Source: Methylobacteriaceae bacterium
GTDB lineage: Bacteria > Pseudomonadota > Alphaproteobacteria > Rhizobiales > Beijerinckiaceae
Length of the DNA stretch: 8,069 bases
Direction of reading: 5' to 3'
Assembly (NCBI GenBank): GCA_031272615.1
Contig: JAISTL010000058.1
Span: 1 to 8,069, forward strand
In this document: piece by piece, positions 1-7,517 of the stretch
How positions within the stretch are numbered: position 1 is the stretch's first letter
Layout of the letters: each line of letters opens with the position of its first letter
Made by a program: the position numbers and the translations under genes
The notes under the pieces: model-generated
What the model was told of the DNA's origin: nothing
Seen by the model: the letters and a program-made list of their open reading frames with translations, nothing else
The model's database searches: none

Positions 1-1160
1 TGCGTACCAGCAACGCCAGCCAGGGCGGCAAACTCACCATCGCCCGCGTGCTGCGCGGCTCCTTCAAAGACAGCGACACCGTCACCGGCTCCAACGGCGG
101 CGAATCACGCATCGCCGGCCTCAACATGTTTACTGCCAAAGGGTTGAGCCGTATCCCGGAAGCGGTGGAAGGCGTGGCGGTCGGCTTCTCCAAGCTCGAC
201 GCCATTGCCACCGGCGAGGCGTTTACCACCGACAGGAACCCCCCTGCCCCGGTGGTCAGCATCACCATTCCGCAGCCGGTCTACGCCTTCACCCTGAAGG
301 TCAAGGACCGCAAGGACGACGTGCGCCTGTCGTCGGGCCTCGCCAAGCTCATCGAGGAGGATCCGTCGCTGATCTTCGAGACCAATCCGGAGCTGGGCGA
401 AGTGCGCCTGCTCGGCCAGGGCGAAATGCACCTCAGGGTGACGCTGGAACGGCTTCTGGCCCGCTATCAGGTGGCGGTGGATACCCGCAAACCCAAGGTG
501 GGATACCGCGAAACCATCAAGCAGAACGCCTCGGCCCGCGGCCGCCACAAGAAACAGAGCGGCGGACACGGCCAGTTCGGCGACGTGGTGCTGGAGGTCA
601 AGCCGCTGCCGCGCGGCGAAGGCGTGCAGTTCAACGAAACGATCACCGGCGGCGTGGTACCGCGCAACTACATCCCCTCGGTGGAAACCGGCGTGCTCGA
701 TTACGTCAAGAAGGGGCCACTCGGCTTCCCGGTGGTGGATGTCGCCGTGACGCTCACCGACGGCTCCTATCACCCGGTCGATTCGTCCGACGCCGCCTTC
801 CAGATGGCGGCACGCATCGGCATGTCCGAGGCGATGAGCGCCGCCAAACCGGTGCTGCTGGAGCCGATTCTGTCCATCGAACTGTCGGTGCCGAGCGACG
901 CCACCTCCAAGGCGACGGCGCTGGTGTCGGAACGGCGCGGGCAAATCCTCGGGTTTGACGGCAAACCCGACTGGGAGGGCTGGGACGTGGTCAACGCCTA
1001 CATTCCGGAATCGGAAGTGGGCGACCTCATCATCAAGCTGCGCTCCGCCACCGCGGGCTCCGGCTCGTTCACCACCAAGTTCCACCATATGGAGGAACTC
1101 TCCGGCAAGGCCGCGGAAACGGTGGTGGCGGAAGCCGCCGCCGCGGCTCAGCAGAACTGA
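1..1160 (+). CDS. Elongation factor G-like GTPase, EF-G2 type (C-terminal part; 5' end outside window)
   Basis: This is the C-terminal part of a translational GTPase of the EF-G family. The first complete codon is at position 3 and 385 residues are present before the TGA. The GTPase domain lies upstream of the window. The fragment starts inside domain II (GGKLTIARVLRGS). Domain III follows at about residues 85-160 (GQGEMHL), then domain IV at about 165-285 (KKQSGGHGQFG, and the tip loop SYHPVDSSDAAF with the conserved His), then domain V to about 370 (EPILSIELSVPSD, RRGQILG). EF-G drives tRNA-mRNA translocation and, with RRF, ribosome recycling in the cytosol. The divergence from canonical FusA at several motifs suggests the second, EF-G2-like paralogue seen in alphaproteobacteria. 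Paralogue identity is less sure than the family. A GTG at 48 is internal, not the start. An intrinsic terminator follows. Confidence 0.9.
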   Translation, partial: RTSNASQGGKLTIARVLRGSFKDSDTVTGSNGGESRIAGLNMFTAKGLSRIPEAVEGVAVGFSKLDAIATGEAFTTDRNPPAPVVSITIPQPVYAFTLKVKDRKDDVRLSSGLAKLIEEDPSLIFETNPELGEVRLLGQGEMHLRVTLERLLARYQVAVDTRKPKVGYRETIKQNASARGRHKKQSGGHGQFGDVVLEVKPLPRGEGVQFNETITGGVVPRNYIPSVETGVLDYVKKGPLGFPVVDVAVTLTDGSYHPVDSSDAAFQMAARIGMSEAMSAAKPVLLEPILSIELSVPSDATSKATALVSERRGQILGFDGKPDWEGWDVVNAYIPESEVGDLIIKLRSATAGSGSFTTKFHHMEELSGKAAETVVAEAAAAAQQN

Positions 1161-1191
1161 CGCTCCCCGGTGAGTCGGGATTCGAGTTTAC

Positions 1192-1224
1192 ACCGGGCGC
1201 GGCGTTCCCCGCGCCCGGTTTTTT
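1192..1224 (+). terminator. Intrinsic terminator of the EF-G-like gene
   Basis: A perfect 11-bp GC-rich stem (1192-1202 paired with 1209-1219) has a 6-nt loop and runs into a T tract at 1218-1224. It begins about 30 bp after the EF-G-like stop codon, in the right orientation to end that transcript. Confidence 0.9.
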
Positions 1225-1299
1225 GTGGCGCAGCGGCGGGTTGGCGTAACGCGCCGGCCGCGACTCGCGCGGCGGGGCTCCGCCGCCTGCGGATGGCGC
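1225..1299. other. Short GC-rich spacer between two opposing terminators
   Basis: This stretch lies between the + strand EF-G terminator and the - strand terminator at 1300-1330. It holds a 7-bp hairpin (1269-1275 with 1280-1286) without a T tract. I see no gene here. Confidence 0.5.
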
Positions 1300-1330
1300 A
1301 AAAAAAAGGGCCGGGCTTATGAGCCCGGCC
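1300..1330 (-). terminator. Intrinsic terminator of the candidate small RNA
   Basis: On the - strand a perfect 9-bp stem (1330-1322 with 1317-1309) closes a 4-nt loop and is followed by eight T (1307-1300). There is no annotated - strand gene to its right for about 1.2 kb, and that one (lysR) ends at 2569, behind the convergent pdxH. The terminator therefore most likely belongs to the small RNA. Confidence 0.85.
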
Positions 1331-1425
1331 GAGGTATAGGTTTGACTAAGTCAAAAACCTTCCAGAGGGGAATGGTTGAAGCGGCTCGCTGGGAGGAGAT
1401 AGCGTCACCGCTGCATTTCAACCAT
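1300..1425 (-). ncRNA. Candidate small RNA with an anti-Shine-Dalgarno loop
   Basis: Read on the - strand, about 125 nt fold into three consecutive hairpins. Hairpin I pairs 1372-1380 with 1417-1425 (nine bp). Its inner helices GCGG/CCGC and CGCT/AGCG present a ten-base loop, ATCTCCTCCC (1400-1391), complementary to Shine-Dalgarno sequences. Hairpin II (1338-1360) pairs TTTGAC with GTCAAA around a TTA loop, with AGG/CCT below a two-base bulge. Hairpin III is an intrinsic terminator. A promoter sits just upstream. Exposed CUCCUCCC loops are known from alphaproteobacterial trans-acting sRNAs of the 'cuckoo'/CcsR and alpha-r14 kinds, which pair with ribosome binding sites. Membership in either family is my inference from the loop and layout. 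No coding frame with a ribosome site is visible in it. The exact 5' end is uncertain by about 10 nt. Confidence 0.6.
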
Positions 1426-1429
1426 CACC

Positions 1430-1458
1430 CTTATCGTCCATTTTATCGAAAATTGCAA
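1430..1458 (-). promoter_or_regulatory. Candidate sigma70-type promoter of the small RNA
   Basis: On the - strand, TTGCAA (1458-1453) and GATAAG (1435-1430) are separated by 17 bp. This would start transcription at about 1424, at the foot of hairpin I. A competing -10, TAAAAT (1445-1440), would start it about 10 nt earlier. Confidence 0.4.
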
Positions 1459-1680
1459 TTGATAATTAAGCAATGCAGCTATGCGTAAATTGCATATCAT
1501 ATGAACCATTAGCCTTTAGTATTGCACCTGACGCTTCACTGCAAAATTTCGCTAACCATGTATCCGCTTGTTTTATTGGCGTTGCCGATATCTGGTATGG
1601 TACAGGCGTATCAAAAACGCCGTTCACGGTCGCATAATCGGAGATTTTGCTCTGTTTGTTAAAAAGGAAACGTCCCGGTA

Positions 1681-1693
1681 TCACAGGGTGTGA
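1681..1693. repeat. Inverted repeat TCACA-GGG-TGTGA
   Basis: Two perfect 5-bp arms flank a 3-bp centre. It could be a regulator site or a small hairpin. The half-site order is the reverse of a CRP site, so I do not call it CRP. Confidence 0.35.
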
Positions 1694-1730
1694 TTCCGAT
1701 AACGATGATAACAAAACCCGGCAGGCCGCA

Positions 1731-1744
1731 CCATTGGCCAATGG
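1731..1744. repeat. Perfect 14-bp palindrome CCATTGGCCAATGG
   Basis: All 14 bases read identically on both strands. It lies about 170 bp upstream of pdxH and 100 bp upstream of its predicted -35. It could be a dimeric regulator's operator. The binding protein is unknown. Confidence 0.45.
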
Positions 1745-1761
1745 TCTATCTGTCACGGGCG

Positions 1762-1827
1762 GCGGCGGCCGCTGTTATGGATTCACGAATTCTTGTGAAC
1801 AATCGCACAAAAAACGCGGGCCGCCGC
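1762..1827. repeat. Nested inverted repeats upstream of pdxH
   Basis: A perfect 9-bp outer repeat, GCGGCGGCC (1762-1770) and GGCCGCCGC (1819-1827), encloses an inner repeat TTCAC-N8-GTGAA (1782-1799). The structure ends 16 bp before the predicted pdxH -35. No T tract follows, so it is not a terminator. Confidence 0.4.
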
Positions 1828-1843
1828 AGAGACGTTTCTTCTG

Positions 1844-1872
1844 TTGATTTCGGCCGGAGCGGTTTGTAATAA
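1844..1872 (+). promoter_or_regulatory. pdxH: Candidate pdxH promoter
   Basis: TTGATT (1844-1849) and TAATAA (1867-1872) are separated by 17 bp. The predicted start near 1879 gives a leader of about 33 nt. A modest ribosome site AGGCGG (1899-1904) stands 7 nt before the ATG. Confidence 0.45.
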
Positions 1873-1911
1873 GCCTGCAGCAACCCCCCTCGAACGACAG
1901 GCGGCAAACCC

Positions 1912-2565
1912 ATGAACACCAGCAGTTATTTCGACGTCTCCCAATCCCGCCGGGAGTATACGAAGGGTGGTCTCCGCCGGGAAAACCTGACGAAGAACCC
2001 TCTGGATCTGTTTGATCTGTGGCTGAGACAGGCCTGCGACTCAGGCATCGACGACCCGACGGGGATGTGCGTGGCGACGGTGGACGAAACCGGACAGCCC
2101 TACCAGCGCATGGTGCTGCTCAAGCACTACGACGCGCGCGGTTTTGTGTTCTACACCAATCTCGGCAGCCGCAAGGCGCGGCACATCGCCGGCGACGCCC
2201 GGGTGAGTCTGCTGTTTCCGTGGCATATGCTTGACCGCCAGGTGATTGTTCTGGGCGCCGCCGAACGCGTCGGCAATCTGGAGGTGTTGAAATACTTCCA
2301 CAGCCGCCCGCGGGAAAGCCAGATTGCCGCTTATGCGTCGCGCCAATCCAGCCGGATTTCGGCCCGCGGCATCCTGGAGGCGAAGTTTCTTGAAATCGCT
2401 CAGAAATTCAAGGAAGGGGAAATTCCGCTGCCGCGGTTCTGGGGCGGATTCCGCGTCATTCCCCAATCCATCGAGTTCTGGCAGGGCGGGACGAATCGCC
2501 TGCATGACCGCTTCCTCTACGAGCGCGCCGGAGACGGCTGGAGCGTCGACCGTCTGGCGCCGTAG
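1912..2565 (+). CDS. pdxH: Pyridoxamine/pyridoxine 5'-phosphate oxidase
   Basis: PdxH is a cytosolic, homodimeric FMN enzyme that oxidises pyridoxine or pyridoxamine 5'-phosphate with O2 to pyridoxal 5'-phosphate, the last step of vitamin B6 cofactor synthesis and salvage. The 217-residue length fits the family (E. coli 218). The lid motif [11 protein letters not shown] is near residue 13. RMVLLKHYD at 66-74 holds R66 and K71. SRPRESQ (131-137), preceded by Y128, holds R132 and S136. RLHDR holds R196 and H198, and the protein ends in DRLAP. These match the E. coli FMN and substrate residues with a one-residue offset. The whole protein is strikingly of the E. coli kind, more than of the usual alphaproteobacterial kind. 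The ATG follows AGGCGG by 7 nt. The gene is monocistronic and runs tail-to-tail with lysR, 3 bp apart. Confidence 0.96.
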   Translation: MNTSSYFDVSQSRREYTKGGLRRENLTKNPLDLFDLWLRQACDSGIDDPTGMCVATVDETGQPYQRMVLLKHYDARGFVFYTNLGSRKARHIAGDARVSLLFPWHMLDRQVIVLGAAERVGNLEVLKYFHSRPRESQIAAYASRQSSRISARGILEAKFLEIAQKFKEGEIPLPRFWGGFRVIPQSIEFWQGGTNRLHDRFLYERAGDGWSVDRLAP

Positions 2566-2568
2566 CTC

Positions 2569-3468
2569 TCAGTGGCTCCAGCGCTGGGACGATGAGATGA
2601 GGAACTCGCGGAAAGCCTGGACCCGGGCCACGGAGCGCATTTCCTCGGCATAGACGAGATAGGTGTCGAGGAACGGGGTTTCCATTTCATGGACGATGAC
2701 CGGCTTGAGATTGCTGGAGCCCTCCGACACATAGTCGGGCAGCAGGGCGATGCCGGCGCCGTCTTCCACCGCGCTTTTCAGGGCGCTCAGGTTGTTGACG
2801 GTGAGGTGATACGGACGCGGCGGCTGGCCCTTGCGCCCGACCGTCGCCAGAATGTGCACGCCGGAGAGGTAACTCGGCGCGTCGCCGCCCACCGCCAGAA
2901 GACGATGATTGTCGAGGTCCTCCACGGTTTTCGGCTTGCCGAAGCGGCGCAGATAGTCCACCGAGGCGTAAATCTGGAAATGGATGGAAAACAGCCGGCG
3001 CTGAATCAGGTTGGCCTGCTCCGGGCGCCTGAGTCGGATGCCGATGTCCGCCTCGCGCATGGTGAGGTCGAGTTCACGGTCGTCCAACAGCAGCTCGATG
3101 TGCACATCCGGGCACAGTTCCATGAACTCGGGAATACGCCGGGACAGCCAGATGGAGCCGAGCGCCACCGTGGTGGTGACCTTGAGAAGCCCGGAGGGGC
3201 GCTCCTTGTTGTCGGTCAGCCGCGCCTGGACGGTATCCAGCCGCTTGTGTATTTCCCGCGCGGTGCGGAACAGCAGCTCCCCCTGCTCGGTGAGAATCAG
3301 CCCGCGGGTGTGGCGGTGGAACAGCGGCACGTTGAGGTCCCGCTCCAGGGCGGCGATCTGGCGACTCACCGCCGACTGGGACAGGCCGAGATGCTCGCCG
3401 CCCTGGGTCAAACTGCCCGCTTCCGCCACCGCATAAAATACCCGAATGCGATCCCAATCCAGTGACAT
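2569..3468 (-). CDS. LysR-family transcriptional regulator
   Basis: This is a 299-residue LysR-type DNA-binding regulator. The N-terminal winged helix-turn-helix occupies about residues 4-62, with the recognition helix in LSQSAVSRQIAALERDL and the usual LILTEQGELL after it. A linker helix follows, and the effector-binding domain runs from about residue 92 to 290. The effector and target genes cannot be read from the sequence. The ATG has a good ribosome site, AGGAA, 7 nt upstream. It is last in the presumed ELM1-trxB-lysR operon, 40 bp after the trxB stop. Similar LysR proteins beginning MDWDKLRxF are familiar to me beside trxB in alphaproteobacteria, which supports the operon but does not fix a function. 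LysR genes are more often divergent from a target, so a role with trxB is inference. Confidence 0.92.
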   Translation of the reverse strand: MSLDWDRIRVFYAVAEAGSLTQGGEHLGLSQSAVSRQIAALERDLNVPLFHRHTRGLILTEQGELLFRTAREIHKRLDTVQARLTDNKERPSGLLKVTTTVALGSIWLSRRIPEFMELCPDVHIELLLDDRELDLTMREADIGIRLRRPEQANLIQRRLFSIHFQIYASVDYLRRFGKPKTVEDLDNHRLLAVGGDAPSYLSGVHILATVGRKGQPPRPYHLTVNNLSALKSAVEDGAGIALLPDYVSEGSSNLKPVIVHEMETPFLDTYLVYAEEMRSVARVQAFREFLISSSQRWSH

Positions 3469-3508
3469 GCCGTTGTTCCTGTTGATGGCCCGGTTAGCGC
3501 CGGACAGA

Positions 3509-5477
<1,969 letters not shown>

Positions 5478-5509
5478 GCTCCCTCCATAAAAAACGGTTT
5501 ATAGCGTGA

Positions 5510-5543
5510 TTATTATAATAAAATTTCTCAGTTCTTATAATAA
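5510..5543. promoter_or_regulatory. AT-rich repeats in the ELM1/lrp divergent control region
   Basis: TTATAATAA occurs at 5513-5521 and again at 5535-5543, 22 bp (two helical turns) apart. The first copy is part of a perfect 12-bp palindrome (5510-5521). Both copies contain TATAAT on the + strand, but neither has a good -35 for lrp. The second copy overlaps the predicted ELM1 -10. Phased AT-rich sites fit binding by an Lrp-type oligomer, here possibly the product of the adjacent gene. This is inference. Confidence 0.4.
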
Positions 5544-5563
5544 TATTTCGCGAGTTGTGTCAC
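5534..5563 (-). promoter_or_regulatory. Candidate promoter of the ELM1-trxB-lysR operon
   Basis: On the - strand, GTGACA (5563-5558) and TATAAG (5539-5534) are separated by 18 bp, each one base from consensus. Start near 5527 gives a leader of about 50 nt. Confidence 0.5.
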
Positions 5564-5616
5564 CACATTATTGCGGCCAGCCGCAGCCAAACCGCTCATA
5601 TCAGGAAACCGGGGCC

Positions 5617-6129
5617 ATGCAGCGAAAACTCGATTCCGTCGACATCGCCATTTTACGGGAACTCCAGTCCGACGGAAACATCACCAATGTGGAGTTGTCC
5701 CGCCGTGTCGGCCTGTCCGCTCCCCCGTGTCTGAGACGCGTCCGGGCGTTGGAAAACGACGGAATCATCACGGCTTACCGCGCTGTTCTCAATCCCAAGT
5801 CACTCGGTTTCGAAGTGGTCAGTTTCGCCATGGTTCAGCTCAACTCCCAAGGAAAGGCCGATTTGGACGCTTTTCAGGAAGCGATCAGCAACCTGCCGAC
5901 GGTGCGCCGCGCCTGGTCTCTCTCCGGCGAGACGGATTTCCTGCTGTTCTGCGTTTCACCCAACCTGACGGCGTTCCAGGAGTTTGTCCTCAACCTGACC
6001 GGCCTGCCGAACGTGCGCGTCGTCCGCTCGGCTCTCTGCCTCGAACACGTGAAAGACGAACCGTTTGTGCCGCTGGACAAAGTTCAGGGCGCAAAGCCCG
6101 CTTCCGAGACCCCCGGGACGCGGCCGTGA
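5617..6129 (+). CDS. Lrp/AsnC-family transcriptional regulator
   Basis: This is a 170-residue DNA-binding regulator of the feast/famine (Lrp/AsnC) family. The N-terminal helix-turn-helix covers about residues 5-50 (LDSVDIAILRELQSDG, then NVELSRRVGLSAPPCLRRVRALE). The C-terminal RAM effector and oligomerisation domain covers about 67-142, including SGETDFLL at 103-110 where the family has a G-x-x-D-x-L pattern. Such proteins sense amino acids and wrap DNA as octamers or larger. The ligand here is unknown. The frame stays open upstream, but the ATG at 5617 precedes the conserved start, with AGGA 10 nt upstream. A low-complexity tail of about 17 residues ends the protein. The gene diverges from the ELM1 operon and may regulate it and itself. 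Its stop lies 1 bp from the stop of the convergent lipoprotein gene. Confidence 0.93.
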   Translation: MQRKLDSVDIAILRELQSDGNITNVELSRRVGLSAPPCLRRVRALENDGIITAYRAVLNPKSLGFEVVSFAMVQLNSQGKADLDAFQEAISNLPTVRRAWSLSGETDFLLFCVSPNLTAFQEFVLNLTGLPNVRVVRSALCLEHVKDEPFVPLDKVQGAKPASETPGTRP

Positions 6130-6130
6130 C

Positions 6131-6640
6131 CTAACCACACAGTCCGCGGATGCGACGGGAGAACCACTGCACCGAGTTGCGGGCGAGAGCCTGGACGCGC
6201 CGCGGCTCGTTGTCCGGCAGGTACCATGCGCCGCCCGACCCGGCATCCAGAGAGCTGAGCTGCCGGGCGTTGCAGATCGTCCGGCCGTTTCCGTCCACCA
6301 CAACGGCTGTTGCCTCGATGGAATCGTTGTCGGAACCGCCGGAGCTGAATTCATCATACTCACCCCGCCCGGCGAACGCTGTGAGAAACACGCTGTCGAC
6401 TCTTATGACGAGACGCGGTCCGCCTTTTCGAAGCGGGAAAAGCCGCTTCGCCTCGGCGTTTCCGGCCTGTTCGACAAGATCCGCCCAGTGTTTGTAACCT
6501 TGGTTGCGGTAGGACGACGCGTCCACCTTGACCGAGGAATAGCCCGGCGGAGCGCTGTCCGCCCCCGTGGTGGTGCAGCCTGCCAACGGCAGAGCCATAA
6601 CAGAGGCAAACAAAAGAATACGTGATAAAGCTTGAAACAT
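6131..6640 (-). CDS. Putative outer-membrane lipoprotein of unknown function
   Basis: This is a 169-residue protein with a clear lipoprotein signal: a short n-region (MFQALSR), a hydrophobic core and the lipobox LAGC ending at C22. After cleavage the N-terminus is C-T-T. With no Asp at +2, sorting to the outer membrane is expected. The mature part shows VKVDASSYRNQGY, a central beta-rich stretch (RLVIRVDSVFLTAF), a Ser/Gly/Asp-rich loop (EFSSGGSDNDS) and ATAVVVDGNGRTIC. C22 carries the lipid, and one more Cys remains in the mature chain, in GRTIC, plus one near the C-terminus (GLCG). I do not recognise a named family, and the function is unknown. The ATG at 6640 is supported by GAGG 6 nt upstream and by the signal peptide starting there. 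An own promoter stands upstream. It lies downstream of greA on the same strand, 102 bp away. Confidence 0.85.
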   Translation of the reverse strand: MFQALSRILLFASVMALPLAGCTTTGADSAPPGYSSVKVDASSYRNQGYKHWADLVEQAGNAEAKRLFPLRKGGPRLVIRVDSVFLTAFAGRGEYDEFSSGGSDNDSIEATAVVVDGNGRTICNARQLSSLDAGSGGAWYLPDNEPRRVQALARNSVQWFSRRIRGLCG

Positions 6641-6664
6641 GGAGTACCTCACTCGTTTCGACGG

Positions 6665-6681
6665 GCGGCGCCGAACGCCGC
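6665..6681 (-). other. Hairpin in the lipoprotein gene leader
   Basis: On the predicted transcript, 6681-6676 pairs with 6670-6665 (GCGGCG/CGCCGC, six GC pairs) around a 5-nt loop. It lies between the predicted start and the ribosome site. It may stabilise the mRNA 5' end or simply be chance in GC-rich DNA. Confidence 0.35.
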
Positions 6682-6695
6682 AACCGGGCGCGTGC

Positions 6696-6724
6696 ATTAT
6701 ATCTTTTCCGCACCGACGTGAAAA
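6696..6724 (-). promoter_or_regulatory. Candidate promoter of the lipoprotein gene
   Basis: On the - strand, TTTTCA (6724-6719) and a perfect TATAAT (6701-6696) are separated by 17 bp. Start near 6689 gives a leader of about 50 nt. It lies 19 bp beyond the greA stop, so the lipoprotein gene can be expressed apart from greA. Confidence 0.6.
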
Positions 6725-6742
6725 GCCCCGCGACGGGTTCTC

Positions 6743-7216
6743 TCAGCGAAAGGCGACATTGAGAATTTCGTAGGATTTCCCGCCGCCCGGCGTCATCACC
6801 TGCACGGAATCGCCGACGTTCTTGCCCAGCAGAGCCCGGGCGATGGGTGAGGTGATGGACACTTTTCCGGCGCGCACATCGGCTTCGGGTTCACCCACTA
6901 TCTGATAAATCTTCTCTTCCCCGGTATCTTCGTCGACGAGGGTGACGGTGGCGCCGAAGCGCACTGTGGTCCCGCTCAGCTTGCCGACATCGATGACCTC
7001 AGCCCGCGAGAGCAGGCTTTCCAGTTCGAGAACCCGCCCTTCGTTGTGGGATTGCGCCTCCTTGGCGGCATGGTATTCGGCGTTTTCGGACAAATCTCCC
7101 AAAGCCCGGGCTTCGGCGATAGCCTGGATAATGCGCGGGCGCTCGATCTGCTGGCGCTGCTTCAGCTCGGTCTGAAGCGTGTCAAAACCGGCTTGAGTCA
7201 TCGGAACTTTATCCAT
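6743..7216 (-). CDS. greA: Transcription elongation factor GreA
   Basis: GreA binds the RNA polymerase secondary channel and stimulates cleavage of backtracked RNA, rescuing stalled complexes. The 157 residues match the family length. The N-terminal antiparallel coiled coil covers about residues 7-75, with the tip motif [14 protein letters not shown] at 40-53 carrying the catalytic acids D41 and E44. The C-terminal FKBP-like domain follows ([52 protein letters not shown]). The start MDKVPMT is the usual alphaproteobacterial form and has GAGG 6 nt upstream. An in-frame ATG at 7309 with GGGAG before it would add 31 residues across the leader terminator; I treat it as non-canonical. The promoter and a terminator-bearing leader lie upstream. 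Confidence 0.97.
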   Translation of the reverse strand: MDKVPMTQAGFDTLQTELKQRQQIERPRIIQAIAEARALGDLSENAEYHAAKEAQSHNEGRVLELESLLSRAEVIDVGKLSGTTVRFGATVTLVDEDTGEEKIYQIVGEPEADVRAGKVSITSPIARALLGKNVGDSVQVMTPGGGKSYEILNVAFR

Positions 7217-7244
7217 AACGGTCCTCAATCCATGGATGGGCAAC

Positions 7245-7270
7245 AAAAAAACACCGGCGGGTTTCGCCGG
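7245..7270 (-). terminator. greA: Intrinsic terminator inside the greA leader
   Basis: On the - strand, CCGGCG (7270-7265) pairs with CGCCGG (7259-7254) around a 5-nt loop. After TG comes a run of seven T (7251-7245). It lies about 30 bp upstream of the greA ATG and downstream of the predicted greA promoter, so it could end transcripts before greA. Confidence 0.6.
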
Positions 7271-7307
7271 AGCGACAGCGGGAATGTGCGTACACAAGAA
7301 CGCCGCC

Positions 7308-7338
7308 ATACCACTCCCGCCCGCCCCTAAAGTGGTAT
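7308..7338 (-). other. Hairpin in the greA leader with a G-rich loop
   Basis: Perfect 8-bp arms ATACCACT/AGTGGTAT (7338-7331 with 7315-7308) enclose a 15-nt loop. On the transcript the loop is G-rich and contains a GGGAG that could serve the upstream in-frame ATG at 7309. Folding would hide that ATG. Confidence 0.45.
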
Positions 7339-7365
7339 AATTTGAAGAATTATGCAAGAAAAAAT

Positions 7366-7395
7366 AGTGTATCCGGCGCCATCGGCTGTTGTCAA
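7366..7395 (-). promoter_or_regulatory. greA: Candidate greA promoter
   Basis: On the - strand, a perfect TTGACA (7395-7390) and TACACT (7371-7366) are separated by 18 bp. Start near 7359 gives an unusually long leader of about 140 nt. Confidence 0.5.
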
Positions 7396-7488
7396 GCGAA
7401 ACGTGGGGCAGTGTTTTTTCGATCCCGGGCGGCTCAAAGCCCGGAAAGACTGCGGCGGGTTCCATTGACGCGTCATTCCCCGGCGCCC

Positions 7489-7517
7489 TTGCAATTCACA
7501 CGCCGTGTTGCTATCGT
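7489..7517 (+). promoter_or_regulatory. uvrB: Candidate uvrB promoter
   Basis: TTGCAA (7489-7494) and TATCGT (7512-7517) are separated by 17 bp, each matching consensus at four positions. Start near 7524 gives a leader of about 30 nt. It is back to back with the greA promoter, about 100 bp away. Confidence 0.4.

Larger units (their letters stand above)
1459..1843. other. Gene-free, partly AT-rich stretch upstream of pdxH
   Basis: Composition drops to AT-rich between about 1430 and 1700, unlike the coding regions on both sides. Short open frames exist (for example 1466-1756 on -, 1647-1847 on +), but they lack ribosome sites and recognisable protein motifs. The stretch contains several inverted repeats, listed separately. 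No gene is supported. Confidence 0.5.

Noticed and set aside
105..1088. Long open frame on the - strand opposite the EF-G-like gene
   Set aside because: It is an antisense shadow of a conserved gene in GC-rich DNA. Its His/Arg/Gly-rich translation shows no protein family motifs.
1269..1286. 7-bp hairpin between the two terminators
   Set aside because: It has no T tract on either strand and is easily explained by high GC content.
1595..1621. Short hairpin GGCGT/ACGCC in the AT-rich stretch, considered as part of a second small RNA
   Set aside because: Five base pairs, with no promoter and terminator in the right places, are not enough.
1466..1756. 96-codon open frame on the - strand in the AT-rich stretch
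   Set aside because: It starts with GTG and no Shine-Dalgarno, has no recognisable domain, and overlaps the small RNA promoter region.
1647..1847. 66-codon open frame on the + strand upstream of pdxH
   Set aside because: It has no good ribosome site, runs through inverted repeats and the pdxH promoter, and looks non-coding.
2689..3465. Open frame on the + strand opposite the lysR-type gene
   Set aside because: It is a shadow of the LysR gene in the complementary frame, with no ribosome site or motif.
6720..6740. Possible terminator after greA (CCCG-TCG-CGGG followed by GCTTTT)
   Set aside because: The stem is only four pairs with a short T run. It is too weak to call, and it overlaps the -35 of the lipoprotein promoter.
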